Source: Kribbella qitaiheensis
Lineage (GTDB): Bacteria; Actinomycetota; Actinomycetes; Propionibacteriales; Kribbellaceae
NCBI RefSeq assembly: GCF_014217565.1
Contig: NZ_CP043661.1
Location: 4,650,001 to 4,714,000 of the forward strand
Length of the DNA: 64,000 bases
Direction of reading: 5' to 3'
Numbering within the stretch: position 1 is the stretch's first letter; each line of letters begins with the position of its first letter. The notes below the pieces were generated by a model. That model did not search any database. It was not told the origin of the DNA and saw nothing but the letters and a program-made list of their open reading frames with translations. Made by a program: the position numbers and the translations under genes. Of the stretch, positions 43,824 to 52,939 are shown one piece after another.

Positions 43824-43842
43824 GCCCGCCACTGTGGCGGGC
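43824..43842. terminator. Hairpin between convergent fgd and ogt
   Basis: GCCCGCCA pairs with TGGCGGGC over a 3-nt loop. It lies between the ends of the two convergent genes. An unusually AT-rich stretch (43,695-43,730) precedes it. Confidence 0.55.
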
Positions 43843-43860
43843 GGCCCGCAGTACGGGATG

Positions 43861-44373
43861 TCAGAACAGACGCTCGGCCTTGAGCACTGCCGGCTCCTCG
43901 AGGTCGAGGAGGAACTGCTTGCGCTTGAGACCACCGGCGTACCCGGTGAGCTTGCCGTCCTTCCCGACGACGCGGTGACACGGCACGACGATCGACAGCG
44001 GGTTGTGGCCGACTGCCTGGCCGACGCGCTGGGCGAGTGCCTTGTCACCTAGCCGCTCCGCGAGTTCGCCGTACGTCGTGGTCTCGCCGAACGGGATCTC
44101 GTCGAGCATCGCCCACACCCGCTGCTGGAAATCGTCCCCGTGCAGCGCCAGCGGCAGGTCGAATCCGTCGCGCTCGCCGGCCAGGTATTGCACCAGCTGG
44201 CGAGCGGCCTCGGCGAGCAGCAGGTCGTCGGACAGCTCGACCTCCGCGCCGAGGGCAGCCTGTGCCGGCTTCACCCAGTGATGCGGGAAGTAGATCCCGG
44301 TCAGTGTGCCGTCCGACGCCACCAACGTGAGGTCACCCAGTTGCGTGGCCGCGATCGCGTGCCGGTTGTACAT
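43861..44373 (-). CDS. ogt: Methylated-DNA-[protein]-cysteine S-methyltransferase
   Basis: A 170-residue DNA repair protein that removes O6-alkyl groups from guanine. FQQRVWAMLDEIPFGETTTY is the helix-turn-helix region, and NPLSIVVPCHRVVGKDGKLT holds the PCHR acceptor cysteine, followed by GYAGGLKRKQFLLDLE. AAGGAG sits seven bases before ATG 44373, which is preferred over the ATG five codons upstream that overlaps it. Confidence 0.95.
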   Translation of the reverse strand: MYNRHAIAATQLGDLTLVASDGTLTGIYFPHHWVKPAQAALGAEVELSDDLLLAEAARQLVQYLAGERDGFDLPLALHGDDFQQRVWAMLDEIPFGETTTYGELAERLGDKALAQRVGQAVGHNPLSIVVPCHRVVGKDGKLTGYAGGLKRKQFLLDLEEPAVLKAERLF

Positions 44374-44449
44374 CTCGAACTCCTTCATCAGAACTGTGCT
44401 CTCCCGGATAGAACGCGGCGGAGGCGGGTTGTGTGAGTAGGCTCGAACG

Positions 44450-45004
44450 GTGGGCGTCCAGGAAGTACCGGTCGAGATCGTGGCGTTGGTCGTCTCGTCG
44501 GTGCACGCGTACGAGGGGCGGCCGAAGGATGGGCCGAGCCCGGATCCGGAGCCGGTCGCGCGCGAGCTGGTGACTGTCCGCGCGGGACTTGGGCTGGTCG
44601 GCGATCGGTACTACAACCAGCGGGCCCACCGCCGCGCTGCCGTCACTGTGTTCGACGCGGAGGCGCTGGATGACCTGGCCGCTGAGGTCGGGTTGCTGGA
44701 GGTGCCCGATCCGCTGCTGACCCGGCGCAACATCTCGCTGCGTGGGTTCCCGATCGATGAGCTGGCATCGCGGCGGAGGCCGGATGGTAGCCGGACTGTC
44801 GGTGCGATCTTCAGTTTGGACAGCGGCTCCGGCGCGATCCGATTCCAGGCGCATCGGCCGGCCAATCCGTGTGCGTGGATGGACGTCGCGCTGGCGCCGG
44901 GAGCCTTCAAGGGGCTGCGGGGACGAGGCGGGGTCCGCTGCGAACCGCTCGACGACGGTGAACTCCGGCTTGGTCCGGCTGTGCTCACGGTGCTCAGCGG
45001 CTAG
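44450..45004 (+). CDS. MOSC-domain protein
   Basis: A 184-residue MOSC protein. VRAGLGLVGDRYYNQRAHRR and AVTVFDAEALDDLA start the fold, LLTRRNISLRGFPIDEL is the central motif, and HRPANPCAWMDVALAPGAFK carries the sulphur-carrying cysteine in NPC. MOSC proteins handle molybdenum-cofactor sulphur or hydroxylamine-type reductions. GTG 44450 is the start. It is divergent from ogt. Confidence 0.88.
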   Translation: MGVQEVPVEIVALVVSSVHAYEGRPKDGPSPDPEPVARELVTVRAGLGLVGDRYYNQRAHRRAAVTVFDAEALDDLAAEVGLLEVPDPLLTRRNISLRGFPIDELASRRRPDGSRTVGAIFSLDSGSGAIRFQAHRPANPCAWMDVALAPGAFKGLRGRGGVRCEPLDDGELRLGPAVLTVLSG

Positions 45005-45087
45005 GAGCCGCTAGGAGTTGGCTCAGCCGCTGGCCTCTCGGTGGAATGCAGTTTCCCGTCGCGGCCTGATGCGGGAGGATCGCCGGG

Positions 45088-45325
45088 ATGGATATCGAAA
45101 TCGTGCGGGACGACGACCCGCGGATCGCTTCGCTGGAGGCGGCCGGATATCGGGTAGTGGGCGAATCCTGGGCCGCGCGATTGCGGAACCCGGATCGCGA
45201 GCTGCTTGCTTCCGCAGTACTGCGTGCCTCGACCGCCGGCCTGGTCGTGCGCGAGCTCGATCCGTCGTACGCCGAAGCGTTGTTCGCACTGGAGTCGGCG
45301 AACGAGAAGGCCGCAGGAGGCCGGG
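45088..45325 (+). pseudogene. GNAT acetyltransferase, N-terminal part only
   Basis: From ATG 45088 (GGAGG upstream) the frame encodes VRDDDPRIASLEAAGYRVVG and LRASTAGLVVRELDPSYAEA, then ALFALESANE, the N-terminal half of an acetyltransferase. At about 45,325 it runs into the reversed sequence of another GNAT gene. The acetyl-CoA-binding half is gone. Confidence 0.65.
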
Positions 45326-45702
45326 TTGTTCAGCCGGTGACCCAGTTCGAGGCGGTAGAGACCGGCGTCGTGGTGGGCCCAGTCGACGAGGGCTCTCAAC
45401 GCGTCCCGCGCGACGCCCTGGCTGCGGACGTCGGCGATGGTCCAGTACCAGGTCCAGCCGACCTGGTGCCGGTCGATGTTCGTCACCGCCACACACCCGA
45501 CCGGGTGATCGTCGGCATCCGCGACGGCGTACACGTGCCCGTTGTCGAGGTCGGCGACCCGGCCGATCCAGTCGACCGCGGTCGCCCGGTCCCGGATCCC
45601 GCCCTGGGTCGCCATCTCCGGATCCTGGTGCGCCGTCGTCAACCGCAAGGCGTCAGCCACTCGCCACCGGCGGAGTTCCAGCGTCGACACGTCATACCCC
45701 AT
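45326..45702 (-). pseudogene. GNAT acetyltransferase (RimJ/RimL type), C-terminally truncated
   Basis: From ATG 45702 the frame encodes STLELRRWRVADALRLTTAH, DHPVGCVAVTNIDRHQVGWT, YWTIADVRSQGVARDALRAL (acetyl-CoA loop) and LYRLELGHRLNNPAS, then loses resemblance where the convergent GNAT fragment begins. The last strand and helix are missing. A deletion removing both gene ends explains the tail-to-tail junction. Confidence 0.7.
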
Positions 45703-45836
45703 TCACCGAATCTACCGCCGCATCCCGTGCCGAAAACCCGCCTCCGGCGCGGCTCCACCGCCGAACCGAGGCCCCGCGTACGGCGTACGGCGTGCTTCTC
45801 CGGGCCTGCCCGCGACGGCTGCGGCAGGATGAGGGC

Positions 45837-46604
45837 ATGGGTTTTCTCGACTTCACGGATCAGGTTGTTCTCGTCACTGGGGCGAGTAGTGGGATCGGTG
45901 CGGCGGCCGCGGTCGGGTTCGCCGAGGCGGGCGCGGTTGTCGCCTTGCATTACCACCACAACTCCGATGGCGCTCAGCACACACTCAACGCAGTCGGTAC
46001 TGCGGGGGGCCGTGCCTCCGTTCACCAGGCTGACCTCGCAGCGCCGGAATCCGCGGCAGCGCTGGTCGACGAGGTGCTGGCGAAGTACGGGCGGATCGAC
46101 GTACTGGTGAACAACGCCGGCGATCTGGTCAAGCGGTCGCCCGTCGTCGACGTACCGGATGAAGAGTTCCACCGGATCATGGACGTCAACCTGACCTCGG
46201 TGTTCGCGATGTCGCGGCGGATCGTGCCGGTGTTCCGCGGCCAGGGCGGCGGCGTGATCGTCAACGTCACCTCGATCGCGGGCAGGCACGGCGGCGGCGG
46301 CGGATCGGTCGTCTACGCGACCAGCAAGGGTGCCGTCAGCACCTTCACGCGCGGCCTCGCGAAGGAACTCGCCCCGGACGGCATCCGGGTGAACGCGATC
46401 TCGCCAGGCGTCATCAGCACCCCGTTCCACGACCGCCACACGGGCGAGCAGCAAATGACCGGCATGCTCACCACCATCCCGATGGGCCGCGCCGGCACCC
46501 CCCACGAATGCGTTGGCACCATCCTCTATCTAGCCTCCGACCGCATGAGCAGCTACGTCACCGGCCAGATAGTCGAAGTAAACGGCGGCCAACTAATGCC
46601 GTAG
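45837..46604 (+). CDS. Short-chain dehydrogenase/reductase
   Basis: A 255-residue classical SDR. VVLVTGASSGIGAAAAVGFA is the NAD(P) loop, VLVNNAGDLVKRSPV the NNAG motif, and SVVYATSKGAVSTFTRGLAK holds the YxxxK catalytic pair. YVTGQIVEVNGGQLMP is the usual ending. The ATG at 45837 follows GGATGAGGG. Its substrate is unknown. Confidence 0.9.
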   Translation: MGFLDFTDQVVLVTGASSGIGAAAAVGFAEAGAVVALHYHHNSDGAQHTLNAVGTAGGRASVHQADLAAPESAAALVDEVLAKYGRIDVLVNNAGDLVKRSPVVDVPDEEFHRIMDVNLTSVFAMSRRIVPVFRGQGGGVIVNVTSIAGRHGGGGGSVVYATSKGAVSTFTRGLAKELAPDGIRVNAISPGVISTPFHDRHTGEQQMTGMLTTIPMGRAGTPHECVGTILYLASDRMSSYVTGQIVEVNGGQLMP

Positions 46605-46622
46605 GCCCTCGGCCGGGCTTGG

Positions 46623-47228
46623 TCAGGGTGATGCGGCTGGGGTTCGGCAGGCGGTGTCCAGGGCGTCCGGCGACTTGTGGTGGCAGTCGGCGCAGGGATC
46701 GCCTGGCGGTACGCCGTACACGCCGCCTGGATGTTGTCGCCAGTCATGGGCGCAGTCGGGGCAGTTGCCGTAGAACCAGAACTGTCCCCAGGTCCGCTTC
46801 CGCCAGCGCCGGGTATGCCGGACCAGGATCCCGACGCCCACCAGGAGAGTGACGAGCCCGGCCGCACCCCACCCGATCTGCTCGCTCCGATCCGGCGGTA
46901 CGCCGTTTTCGCGAGCGAGCAGATCCCTTCCGTCCACCCGGTACTGAACCCGGATCCGCCCACCCTTCTCCGGCTTCGGGTAGTCGAAGAAGTCCGTGAT
47001 CGTGGTTCGGGCGACTCGCCCGTCCGGCAGTGAGACGTCGACTTCGAGGTACGGACCGCCCTTGGCGAAGCGCACGACGTCGGTGATCACCGCCGGCGCG
47101 CCCGGCGCACCCTCCAGCCGGCGATTGTCGTCGTAGTCGACGTAGGCGATCCCGAGAGCCAGTACTGCGAACAGCAGGCACCCGAACGCCCAACGCCGCA
47201 CCAGCACCCAGTCCACCCAGCCCTTCAT
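46623..47228 (-). CDS. DUF3592-like membrane protein with C-terminal Cys/His motif
   Basis: A 201-residue protein. Hydrophobic segments WAFGCLLFAVLALGIAYVDY and GWGAAGLVTLLVGVGILV flank an extracytoplasmic beta domain (DVSLPDGRVARTTITDFFDY), the DUF3592 pattern. The C-terminal tail NCPDCAHDWRQHPGG and DPCADCHHKSP is Cys/His-rich and could bind zinc. It is convergent with the SDR gene. Function unknown. Confidence 0.7.
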   Translation of the reverse strand: MKGWVDWVLVRRWAFGCLLFAVLALGIAYVDYDDNRRLEGAPGAPAVITDVVRFAKGGPYLEVDVSLPDGRVARTTITDFFDYPKPEKGGRIRVQYRVDGRDLLARENGVPPDRSEQIGWGAAGLVTLLVGVGILVRHTRRWRKRTWGQFWFYGNCPDCAHDWRQHPGGVYGVPPGDPCADCHHKSPDALDTACRTPAASP

Positions 47229-47339
47229 GGCACTAGTGTGCGTGGTCCTTCGCCGAGGGAGGATGAGGTTGTGGAGGACGAGCCGCACGATGACGTGGAT
47301 GTCAGAGTCGCGCGGTCGCTGCGGCGCCCCTGGTGATTG

Positions 47340-47907
47340 CTACTCGCAGCGGTGGAGGGCGACGACGACCCAAGGGACTGGCTTGGGTGACTCCTCCGGA
47401 GGCAGCGAGAGCATCCAGTTCCGCATCCGCTCAGCATCGTGGTGCTGGTCGAACAGGCCGAGCTGGTTGATCCTGGCACCGAGTTCGCGTTGAGCTGTGC
47501 CGAGGTAGTCGTGGCAGTGCCAGGAGTGGAACTGCAGTAGTTCTTCGACTCCGACGACCTCGTACCCGAGCGCGGTTTGCCGCCGGTGGCATTGGCGACC
47601 GTTGGTTGAGCAGCGAGTAGGCGAGCTCGACCGCGTCCACGCTGAGGTTTTGGTCCTCTGTCAGCTGTGCAGCATCCTGTTCGCGGAGGCCGACCGCAAC
47701 CAGGTCCAGGTTGCCGGACCAGCTCGCGCGGGCATCTTCGGCTTGCTGCCTGTCTGTGTACCAGTCGCTGAATTCAGGCTCTGGGACGCGATCCTGCATG
47801 CAGCTGCTGATGGTCAGGAACGGATCTGGCAAGGAGCCGCTCTGCCAGGTGTCCCGTTTCGTCGGCGCGGTGAGCACGTAACCACCGAGGAAGATGTCGT
47901 CAGGCAT
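47340..47907 (-). CDS. Hypothetical protein, frameshifted
   Basis: About 188 residues when reconstructed. The first frame starts MPDDIFLGGYVLTAPTKRDT and includes WYTDRQQAEDARASWSGNLD and DAVELAYSLLNQRS; the second continues LGYEVVGVEELLQFHSWHCH, INQLGLFDQHHDAERMRNWM and PKPVPWVVVALHRCE. The shift is near 47,580-47,590. Its ATG overlaps the DinB-like stop (TGATG). I do not recognise the family. Confidence 0.55.
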
Positions 47908-48177
47908 CAGGAGCCGGTGGTGCCGTCTGCTAGTTCTCGGAGGGCGTCCAGGTGGCCCAGGTGACGGGCAGTTTCCTCGAGTAGGTGGGAGACGATCCAG
48001 CGGAGGGAGACCAGTTCGAGGCCGGGTGGGGCAGAGGCTTCGAGTTGGTCGAGGTCGTGGGTGGCGGTGATCTCGCGGGACCGTCGCGCGTTGCCAGTCC
48101 AGCCAGCCGGACAGCATCGTCCGTTCGCCGGCGTCGCCAGGTGGTCGTTGTCGCGGGTTCACCTGGCGATCATCCAT
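47907..48177 (-). pseudogene. DinB/DUF664-like protein, internally deleted and frameshifted
   Basis: The start ERTMLSGWLDWQRATV and, in another frame, LVSLRWIVSHLLEETARHLG then HLDALRELADGTTGS are the two ends of a DinB_2/DUF664 protein; about half of the usual central part is absent. One extra C in CCC (plus-strand GGG 48077-48079) separates the two frames. The metal site is incomplete, so it is probably non-functional. Confidence 0.6.
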
Positions 48178-48206
48178 CACGCGGGTGGCGAGGTGCACCC
48201 GGGTTG

Positions 48207-48812
48207 TCAGCCGTTGAGGAGGTCCTCGAAGGAGACGGGGTTGGCGTACGGGTCGATCTGTACGGCGGGGCGGGAGTTGCTGATGGCATCGACCAGCTCG
48301 GTCGCCGCGCGTTCCACCCGAGCGCGAAGGGCCACAGCGTGCGGGCCCCAGTCGGACGAGGCCGCGTACACGCCGGTAGGGACCACAACGGCTTGTAAAT
48401 AAGCGAAAAGCGGCCGCAGGGCGTAGTCGAGGACGAGTGAGTGCCGCTCGGTCCCGCCGGTCGCGCCGATCAGGACGGGCTTGCTGACCAGCGCATTGTC
48501 GTCGAGCACATCGAAGAACGTCTTGAACAGCCCGCTGTACGACGCGCTGAAGGTCGGCGTGACCGCGATCAGCGCATCAGCCCCGAGGACGAACTCCTGC
48601 ACCTTGCCGAGTTCCTTCGACGGGAACCCGGTGAGCAGGTTGTTGGTCAGGTCTTGCGCAAGCTCGCGGAGCTCGAAAACCTTTACCTGGTAAGGCGTTC
48701 CGCGGCCGTTCAGGTTGTCCCGGACCGCGGCGGTCAACTGGTCGGCGAGCAGCCGGGTCGACGACGGGGTCGTCAGACCGGCGCTCACCACGGCGATGGT
48801 GCGTTCCGTCAT
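48207..48812 (-). CDS. NAD(P)H-dependent FMN reductase (CE1759 type)
   Basis: A 201-residue flavodoxin-like reductase. AVVSAGLTTPSSTRLLADQL binds the flavin phosphate, ADALIAVTPTFSASYSGLFK and VLIGATGGTERHSLVLDYAL the rest of the FMN site. It directly follows an LLM monooxygenase (the stop and start overlap as TAATG), the standard two-component arrangement in which this protein supplies reduced FMN. Confidence 0.88.
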   Translation of the reverse strand: MTERTIAVVSAGLTTPSSTRLLADQLTAAVRDNLNGRGTPYQVKVFELRELAQDLTNNLLTGFPSKELGKVQEFVLGADALIAVTPTFSASYSGLFKTFFDVLDDNALVSKPVLIGATGGTERHSLVLDYALRPLFAYLQAVVVPTGVYAASSDWGPHAVALRARVERAATELVDAISNSRPAVQIDPYANPVSFEDLLNG

Positions 48813-49942
48813 TACTTGGTCTCCTCCACGCCGACGACCGCCGGGCTGACGGTCTCCAGAGTCTGGGCGCGCTCGGCGGCTGCCTTCAGGGAAGCATGGG
48901 TCGGCGCCTCGGGAACATGGGCCGGCCGCAACGAGTCGAATTCCTTACGCAGTACCGGGATGACCTCTTCGCCGAGGATGTCCATCTGCTCCAGCACCGT
49001 CTTCAACGGCAAGCCGGCGTGGTCCGCGATGAACAACTGACGCTGGTAGTCGCCGAACTTCTCCCGGAAGGTCAACGTCCGCTCGATGATCTCCTGCGGA
49101 CTCCCGACCGCCAGCGGCGTCTGCTCCATCGTGTCTTCCATCGACGGGCCGCCACCGTAGATCGGCGAGTGGTCGAAGTACGGCCTGTACTCCGCTCGCG
49201 CGTTCTGCGAGTTCTTCCGCATGAAGACTTGGCCGCCGAGTCCGACGATCGCCTGATCCGCGGCCCCGTGGCCGTAGTGCTCGAAGCGCTGGCGGTAGTA
49301 GTTGACCAGCCGGGCCGTGTGGTCGGCCGGCCAGAAGATGTTGTTGTGGAAGAACCCGTCGCCGTAGTAGGCCGCCTGCTCGGCGATCTCCGGGCTGCGG
49401 ATCGAGCCGTGCCAGACGAACGGCGGTACGTCGTCGAGCGGGCGCGGCGTCGAGGTGAAGCCTTCGAGCGGCGTACGGAACTTGCCTTCCCAGCTGACCG
49501 CGTCCTCGCGCCACAACCGGCGCAGCAAGGCGTAGTTCTCGACGGCGAGTGCGATGCCGTCCCGGATGTCCTTGCCGAACCACGGGTACACCGGGCCGGT
49601 GTTGCCGCGACCCATCATCAGGTCGACCCGGCCGTCGGCCAGGTGCTGCAGCATCGCGTAGTCCTCGGCGATCTTCACCGGGTCGTTGGTGGTGATCAGC
49701 GTGGTCGAGGTGGAGAGCAGGATCTTCGAGGTCTTGGCGGCGATGAAGGCGAGCAGGGTCGTCGGGGACGACGGCACGAACGGCGGGTTGTGGTGCTCGC
49801 CGGTCGCGAACACGTCGAGGCCGACCTCCTCCGCCTTCAGGGCGACCGTCACCATCTGCTGGATCCGTTCGGCCTCGGTCAGGGTCCGGCCACTGACCGG
49901 ATCCGTGGTCACGTCGCCAACGGTGAACACACCGAACTGCAT
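48812..49942 (-). CDS. LLM-class FMN-dependent monooxygenase (CE1758 type)
   Basis: A 376-residue luciferase-like monooxygenase. FGVFTVGDVTTDPVSGRTLT, DVFATGEHHNPPFVPSSPTT, ILLSTSTTLITTNDPVKIAE and GRVDLMMGRGNTGPVYPWFG are typical of the CE1758 subgroup that pairs with a CE1759 FMN reductase. GAGGAG lies five bases before ATG 49942. A short AT-rich tract (49,960-49,982) upstream is the likely promoter. The substrate is unknown. Confidence 0.88.
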   Translation of the reverse strand: MQFGVFTVGDVTTDPVSGRTLTEAERIQQMVTVALKAEEVGLDVFATGEHHNPPFVPSSPTTLLAFIAAKTSKILLSTSTTLITTNDPVKIAEDYAMLQHLADGRVDLMMGRGNTGPVYPWFGKDIRDGIALAVENYALLRRLWREDAVSWEGKFRTPLEGFTSTPRPLDDVPPFVWHGSIRSPEIAEQAAYYGDGFFHNNIFWPADHTARLVNYYRQRFEHYGHGAADQAIVGLGGQVFMRKNSQNARAEYRPYFDHSPIYGGGPSMEDTMEQTPLAVGSPQEIIERTLTFREKFGDYQRQLFIADHAGLPLKTVLEQMDILGEEVIPVLRKEFDSLRPAHVPEAPTHASLKAAAERAQTLETVSPAVVGVEETK

Positions 49943-50122
49943 CTGCACTCCTCGATCGTCAGTAATTCACTATTAAACTATCTTGCTCTCCTCAACGCCA
50001 ATCCCCGGCGAGTCATTCCAGTGTCTGCGACCGCGGAGCGAGCCGGGGTCTTGCCACTAGTACCATCCAGTGAAACTATGTCCCGCCACGCGGAACCCTC
50101 AACGCCCCGAGGAGTGCCGTTC

Positions 50123-50762
50123 ATGACTGTGTCCCGTCGTCTCCTGCTCGGCGGCGCCGCCGCGATCCCCGCGGCCGCCGCCCTCTCGACGAGTTCCGCT
50201 AGCGCTGTTCCGGCAAGCCCTGCCGGAACTGTCGCAGCCAAGACTCACGACCTCTCCGAAGAACTACTCGACCAATGGGCCGACGCCGCCGGCGCTCACC
50301 CACTCATCCCGGACATCAGCCACGCCGGGTACGGCGGGGGAGAGCGCCCGCGCCGCCCGAGGACGATCGCTCGCGTCACCGACTTCGGCGCATGTCCCGG
50401 CAGCACGGAGGACGCCGCACCAGCCTTCACCGCAGCAGTCCAGTACGCCGGTACACACGGCGGCGGCACTGTTGTCGTACCCGCTACTCAAGGGATCCGG
50501 GCGCGACCGCACGATCCTGCACTTCACCACCCCGCTGGAGCAGAGCTACCGCCCGAATCTCCAGCCGAGTCTGCAGAGCTGCTGGTCCGCCACCTTGCAG
50601 TGGCCGGTGCGGATCGAGGCAGTGCTGGGGGATCGCCTGGTGAGGTTGGCCCAGCCGCTGCGCTACGACCTGCGCCGAGTTGGCCGTCGCCGACTCCGGG
50701 ACATCGGCCTGACGCTGAGTCCGCAGCCTCCGAGGAAGCCATCTCGGCTTCCTCGAAGGTAG
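50123..50762 (+). pseudogene. Tat-exported pectate-lyase-like protein, decayed
   Basis: ATG 50123 starts a Tat-type signal, MTVSRRLLLGGAAAIPAAAA, and RTIARVTDFGACPGSTEDAA then FTAAVQYAGTHGGGTVVVPA is the first turn of a right-handed beta-helix (Pectate_lyase_3). The frame then shifts and skips about 30 residues to LLKGSGRDRTILHFTTPLEQ, and after WPVRIEAVLGDRLVRLAQPL nothing is recognisable. Most of the beta-helix is missing. It is a remnant of a secreted polysaccharide-active enzyme. Confidence 0.65.
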
Positions 50763-50766
50763 CTGA

Positions 50767-51642
50767 TCAGGACGCGTCGAGGGTGGCGACCTGGTCGGCG
50801 GTCAGGGTGAGGTCGACCGCGGAGTAGGAGTCGCGGATGGTCTCCGGGCGGCTGGAGCCGGGGATCGGGATGACGACCGGCGACTTGGCGAGCATCCAGG
50901 CAAGGGTGAGCTTCTGCGGGCTCACGTCGAGCTCCGACGCGAGCTGGTGGAACGCCGGGTGCTTGCTACCCAGGTCGCTCGCCTTCGAGATGCCGCCGAG
51001 CGGCGACCAGGGCAGGAAGGCGATGCCGAGCTCGTCGCAGAGCTCCAGCTCCGGCTCGCTCGACCGGAAGGCCGGCGAGAACTGGTTCTGGACCGAGACG
51101 AGCCGGCCGCCGAGGATCTCGTTCGCCTGCCGGATCTGGTCCGGGTTCGCGTTCGAGATACCGGCCTGCTGGATCTTGCCCGCGTCGAGCAGGTCGCGGA
51201 TCGCGCCGACGGACTCCTCGTACGGCGTCTTCGGGTCCGGCCGGTGGAACTGGTAGAGCCCGATCGCGTCCACGCCGAGCCGCTTGAGCGAGTCCTCGGC
51301 GGCCTGCTTCAGGTGCTTGGGGGAACCGTCCAGCGTCCACGCGCCGTCGCCCGGGCGGAGGTGGCCGCCCTTCGTCGCGACGAGTACGCCGGACGTGTCA
51401 CCGCCGTACGAGCTGAGCGCCTTCGCGATCAGGGTCTCGTTGTGGCCGATGTCGGAGGAGTCCAGGTGGTACGCGTCGGCGGTGTCGATCAGCGTGATGC
51501 CGGCGTCGAGGGCCGCGTGGATGGTCGCGATCGACCGGCTCTCGTCGGGCCGGCCCTCGATCGACATCGGCATCCCGCCGAGCCCGATCGCGCTGACCTG
51601 GACGTCGCCGATCTTGCGGGTGGTGGAGGTATCAGTAGCCAT
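50767..51642 (-). CDS. Aldo/keto reductase
   Basis: A 291-residue NADPH-dependent reductase. ALDAGITLIDTADAYHLDSS holds the catalytic Asp and Tyr, VATKGGHLRPGDGAW the Lys, and YQFHRPDPKTPYEESVGAIR the His. GISNANPDQIRQANEIL and VIPIPGSSRPETIRDSYSAV are the cofactor motifs. It is divergent from a WYL-type regulator 111 bp away, which may control it. Confidence 0.92.
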   Translation of the reverse strand: MATDTSTTRKIGDVQVSAIGLGGMPMSIEGRPDESRSIATIHAALDAGITLIDTADAYHLDSSDIGHNETLIAKALSSYGGDTSGVLVATKGGHLRPGDGAWTLDGSPKHLKQAAEDSLKRLGVDAIGLYQFHRPDPKTPYEESVGAIRDLLDAGKIQQAGISNANPDQIRQANEILGGRLVSVQNQFSPAFRSSEPELELCDELGIAFLPWSPLGGISKASDLGSKHPAFHQLASELDVSPQKLTLAWMLAKSPVVIPIPGSSRPETIRDSYSAVDLTLTADQVATLDAS

Positions 51643-51753
51643 ACTTTCAACCTCCCGCAGCCGGACTCATCTTTCCAACAGTAAAAACCACTGAGAGCCA
51701 GTAGTCCGGGTACTGAATGGCTAACTGTCGGAGCCGATGGCTAGCTTGGTGCC

Positions 51754-52455
51754 ATGAACCGCACCGACCGTCTCTACGCCTTGGTGGAGGAGCTTCGGGC
51801 GGTCGCGCCCCGGCCGCGGAGCGCGCATCGGCTGGCTGAGCATTTCGAGGTCAGCGTGCGCACGATCGAGCGGGACATCAGCGCGCTGCAGCAGTCCGGC
51901 GTACCGATCTACGCCGAGCCCGGCCGCACGGGCGGCTACTGCCTCGACAAGGCGCGCACGCTTCCACCGGTGAACCTGACCCCGGGCGAAGCCGTCGCGA
52001 TGGCGCTAGCGCTGCGCCGCCTGGACGGTACGCCGTTCCGCTCGGTCGCGGGCTCTGCGCTGCGCAAGCTCGTGGCCGCGATGCAGACCGACGACGCCAC
52101 GGCGGCCCACGAGCTGGCGGGGCGGGTCCACCTCTTCGCTGATGACGAGGCACCCGCGACCGCCGTACCGCGGCTGGTGGCCGACGCACTGTCCACCCGC
52201 CGCGTCCTGCGCATCGCGTACGCCGATCGCGAGGGTGCCGTCACGGCTCGCGAGATCGAGCCGCTGGGCTACGTCGGCAAGGCCGCCCATTGGTACCTCG
52301 TCGCCTGGTGCCGGCAGCGGGATGCCTTGCGGGTCTTTCGTACGGACAGGATCACCTCGGTCTCCGTCACCGCCGAGACCCCCGCGCCACGCGCGCTGCG
52401 GCGGGAGGATCTCGACATCCCGGCGGGGAAGCTCAGTCAGCTGATGCTGGCCTGA
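51754..52455 (+). CDS. HTH-WYL (YafY-type) transcriptional regulator
   Basis: A 233-residue regulator. RPRSAHRLAEHFEVSVRTIE followed by RDISALQQSGVPIYAEPGRT is the winged HTH_11, and AHWYLVAWCRQRDALRVFRT is the WYL-domain core. It begins 111 bp from the divergent aldo/keto reductase, the usual arrangement for a YafY regulator and its target. Its last 23 bp overlap a convergent VOC gene. Confidence 0.9.
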   Translation: MNRTDRLYALVEELRAVAPRPRSAHRLAEHFEVSVRTIERDISALQQSGVPIYAEPGRTGGYCLDKARTLPPVNLTPGEAVAMALALRRLDGTPFRSVAGSALRKLVAAMQTDDATAAHELAGRVHLFADDEAPATAVPRLVADALSTRRVLRIAYADREGAVTAREIEPLGYVGKAAHWYLVAWCRQRDALRVFRTDRITSVSVTAETPAPRALRREDLDIPAGKLSQLMLA

Positions 52456-52825
52456 CCGGTGGCGTGAACACCGAGAAGTGATTGCCTGCCGGGTCGAGCA
52501 GGTGTGCGAACTTCACCCCGACGGGATTGACCTCCGGCGCCCGCTGGATCTGGCCGCCGGCCGCTTCGGCTTTGCGGCAGGCCGCATCGACGTCCTCAAC
52601 CAGCACGGTGAAGACCGCATAACTGGGCAGTTCCCCCTTGGTCGCGAACAGCCCGCCGCGCATCCCGTCCCCATTACCGGTGCTGAAGAACTGGTACGCC
52701 GGATCAGTGCTCACCGCGTCGTCGTGCGCGACCTTCCAGCCGAACACGTCGCCGTAGAACCGCTCGGCCGTCGCCGGGTCGTCGGTGCCGATCTCGAACC
52801 AGGCAACGCTGTTGACTACAGGCAT
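52433..52825 (-). CDS. VOC-family protein (glyoxalase-like)
   Basis: A 130-residue vicinal-oxygen-chelate protein with two beta-alpha-beta-beta-beta units: VAWFEIGTDDPATAERFYGD and VFTVLVEDVDAACRKAEAAG, ending FAHLLDPAGNHFSVFTPP. GAGGGATGAG precedes ATG 52825. The longer frame upstream reads through the antisense of a GNAT gene and is not real. Function unknown. Confidence 0.87.
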   Translation of the reverse strand: MPVVNSVAWFEIGTDDPATAERFYGDVFGWKVAHDDAVSTDPAYQFFSTGNGDGMRGGLFATKGELPSYAVFTVLVEDVDAACRKAEAAGGQIQRAPEVNPVGVKFAHLLDPAGNHFSVFTPPVRPASAD

Positions 52826-52939
52826 CTCATCCCTCTCTGTTTCGCGCCGGGGCTGCCCCGACCCATCCACTCTCGTGGCTGGTCGCGACAACCCCCTGTC
52901 GGTGTTTCCGCGAAGTGGGTGGCCCGGCAGGATGTTCGT

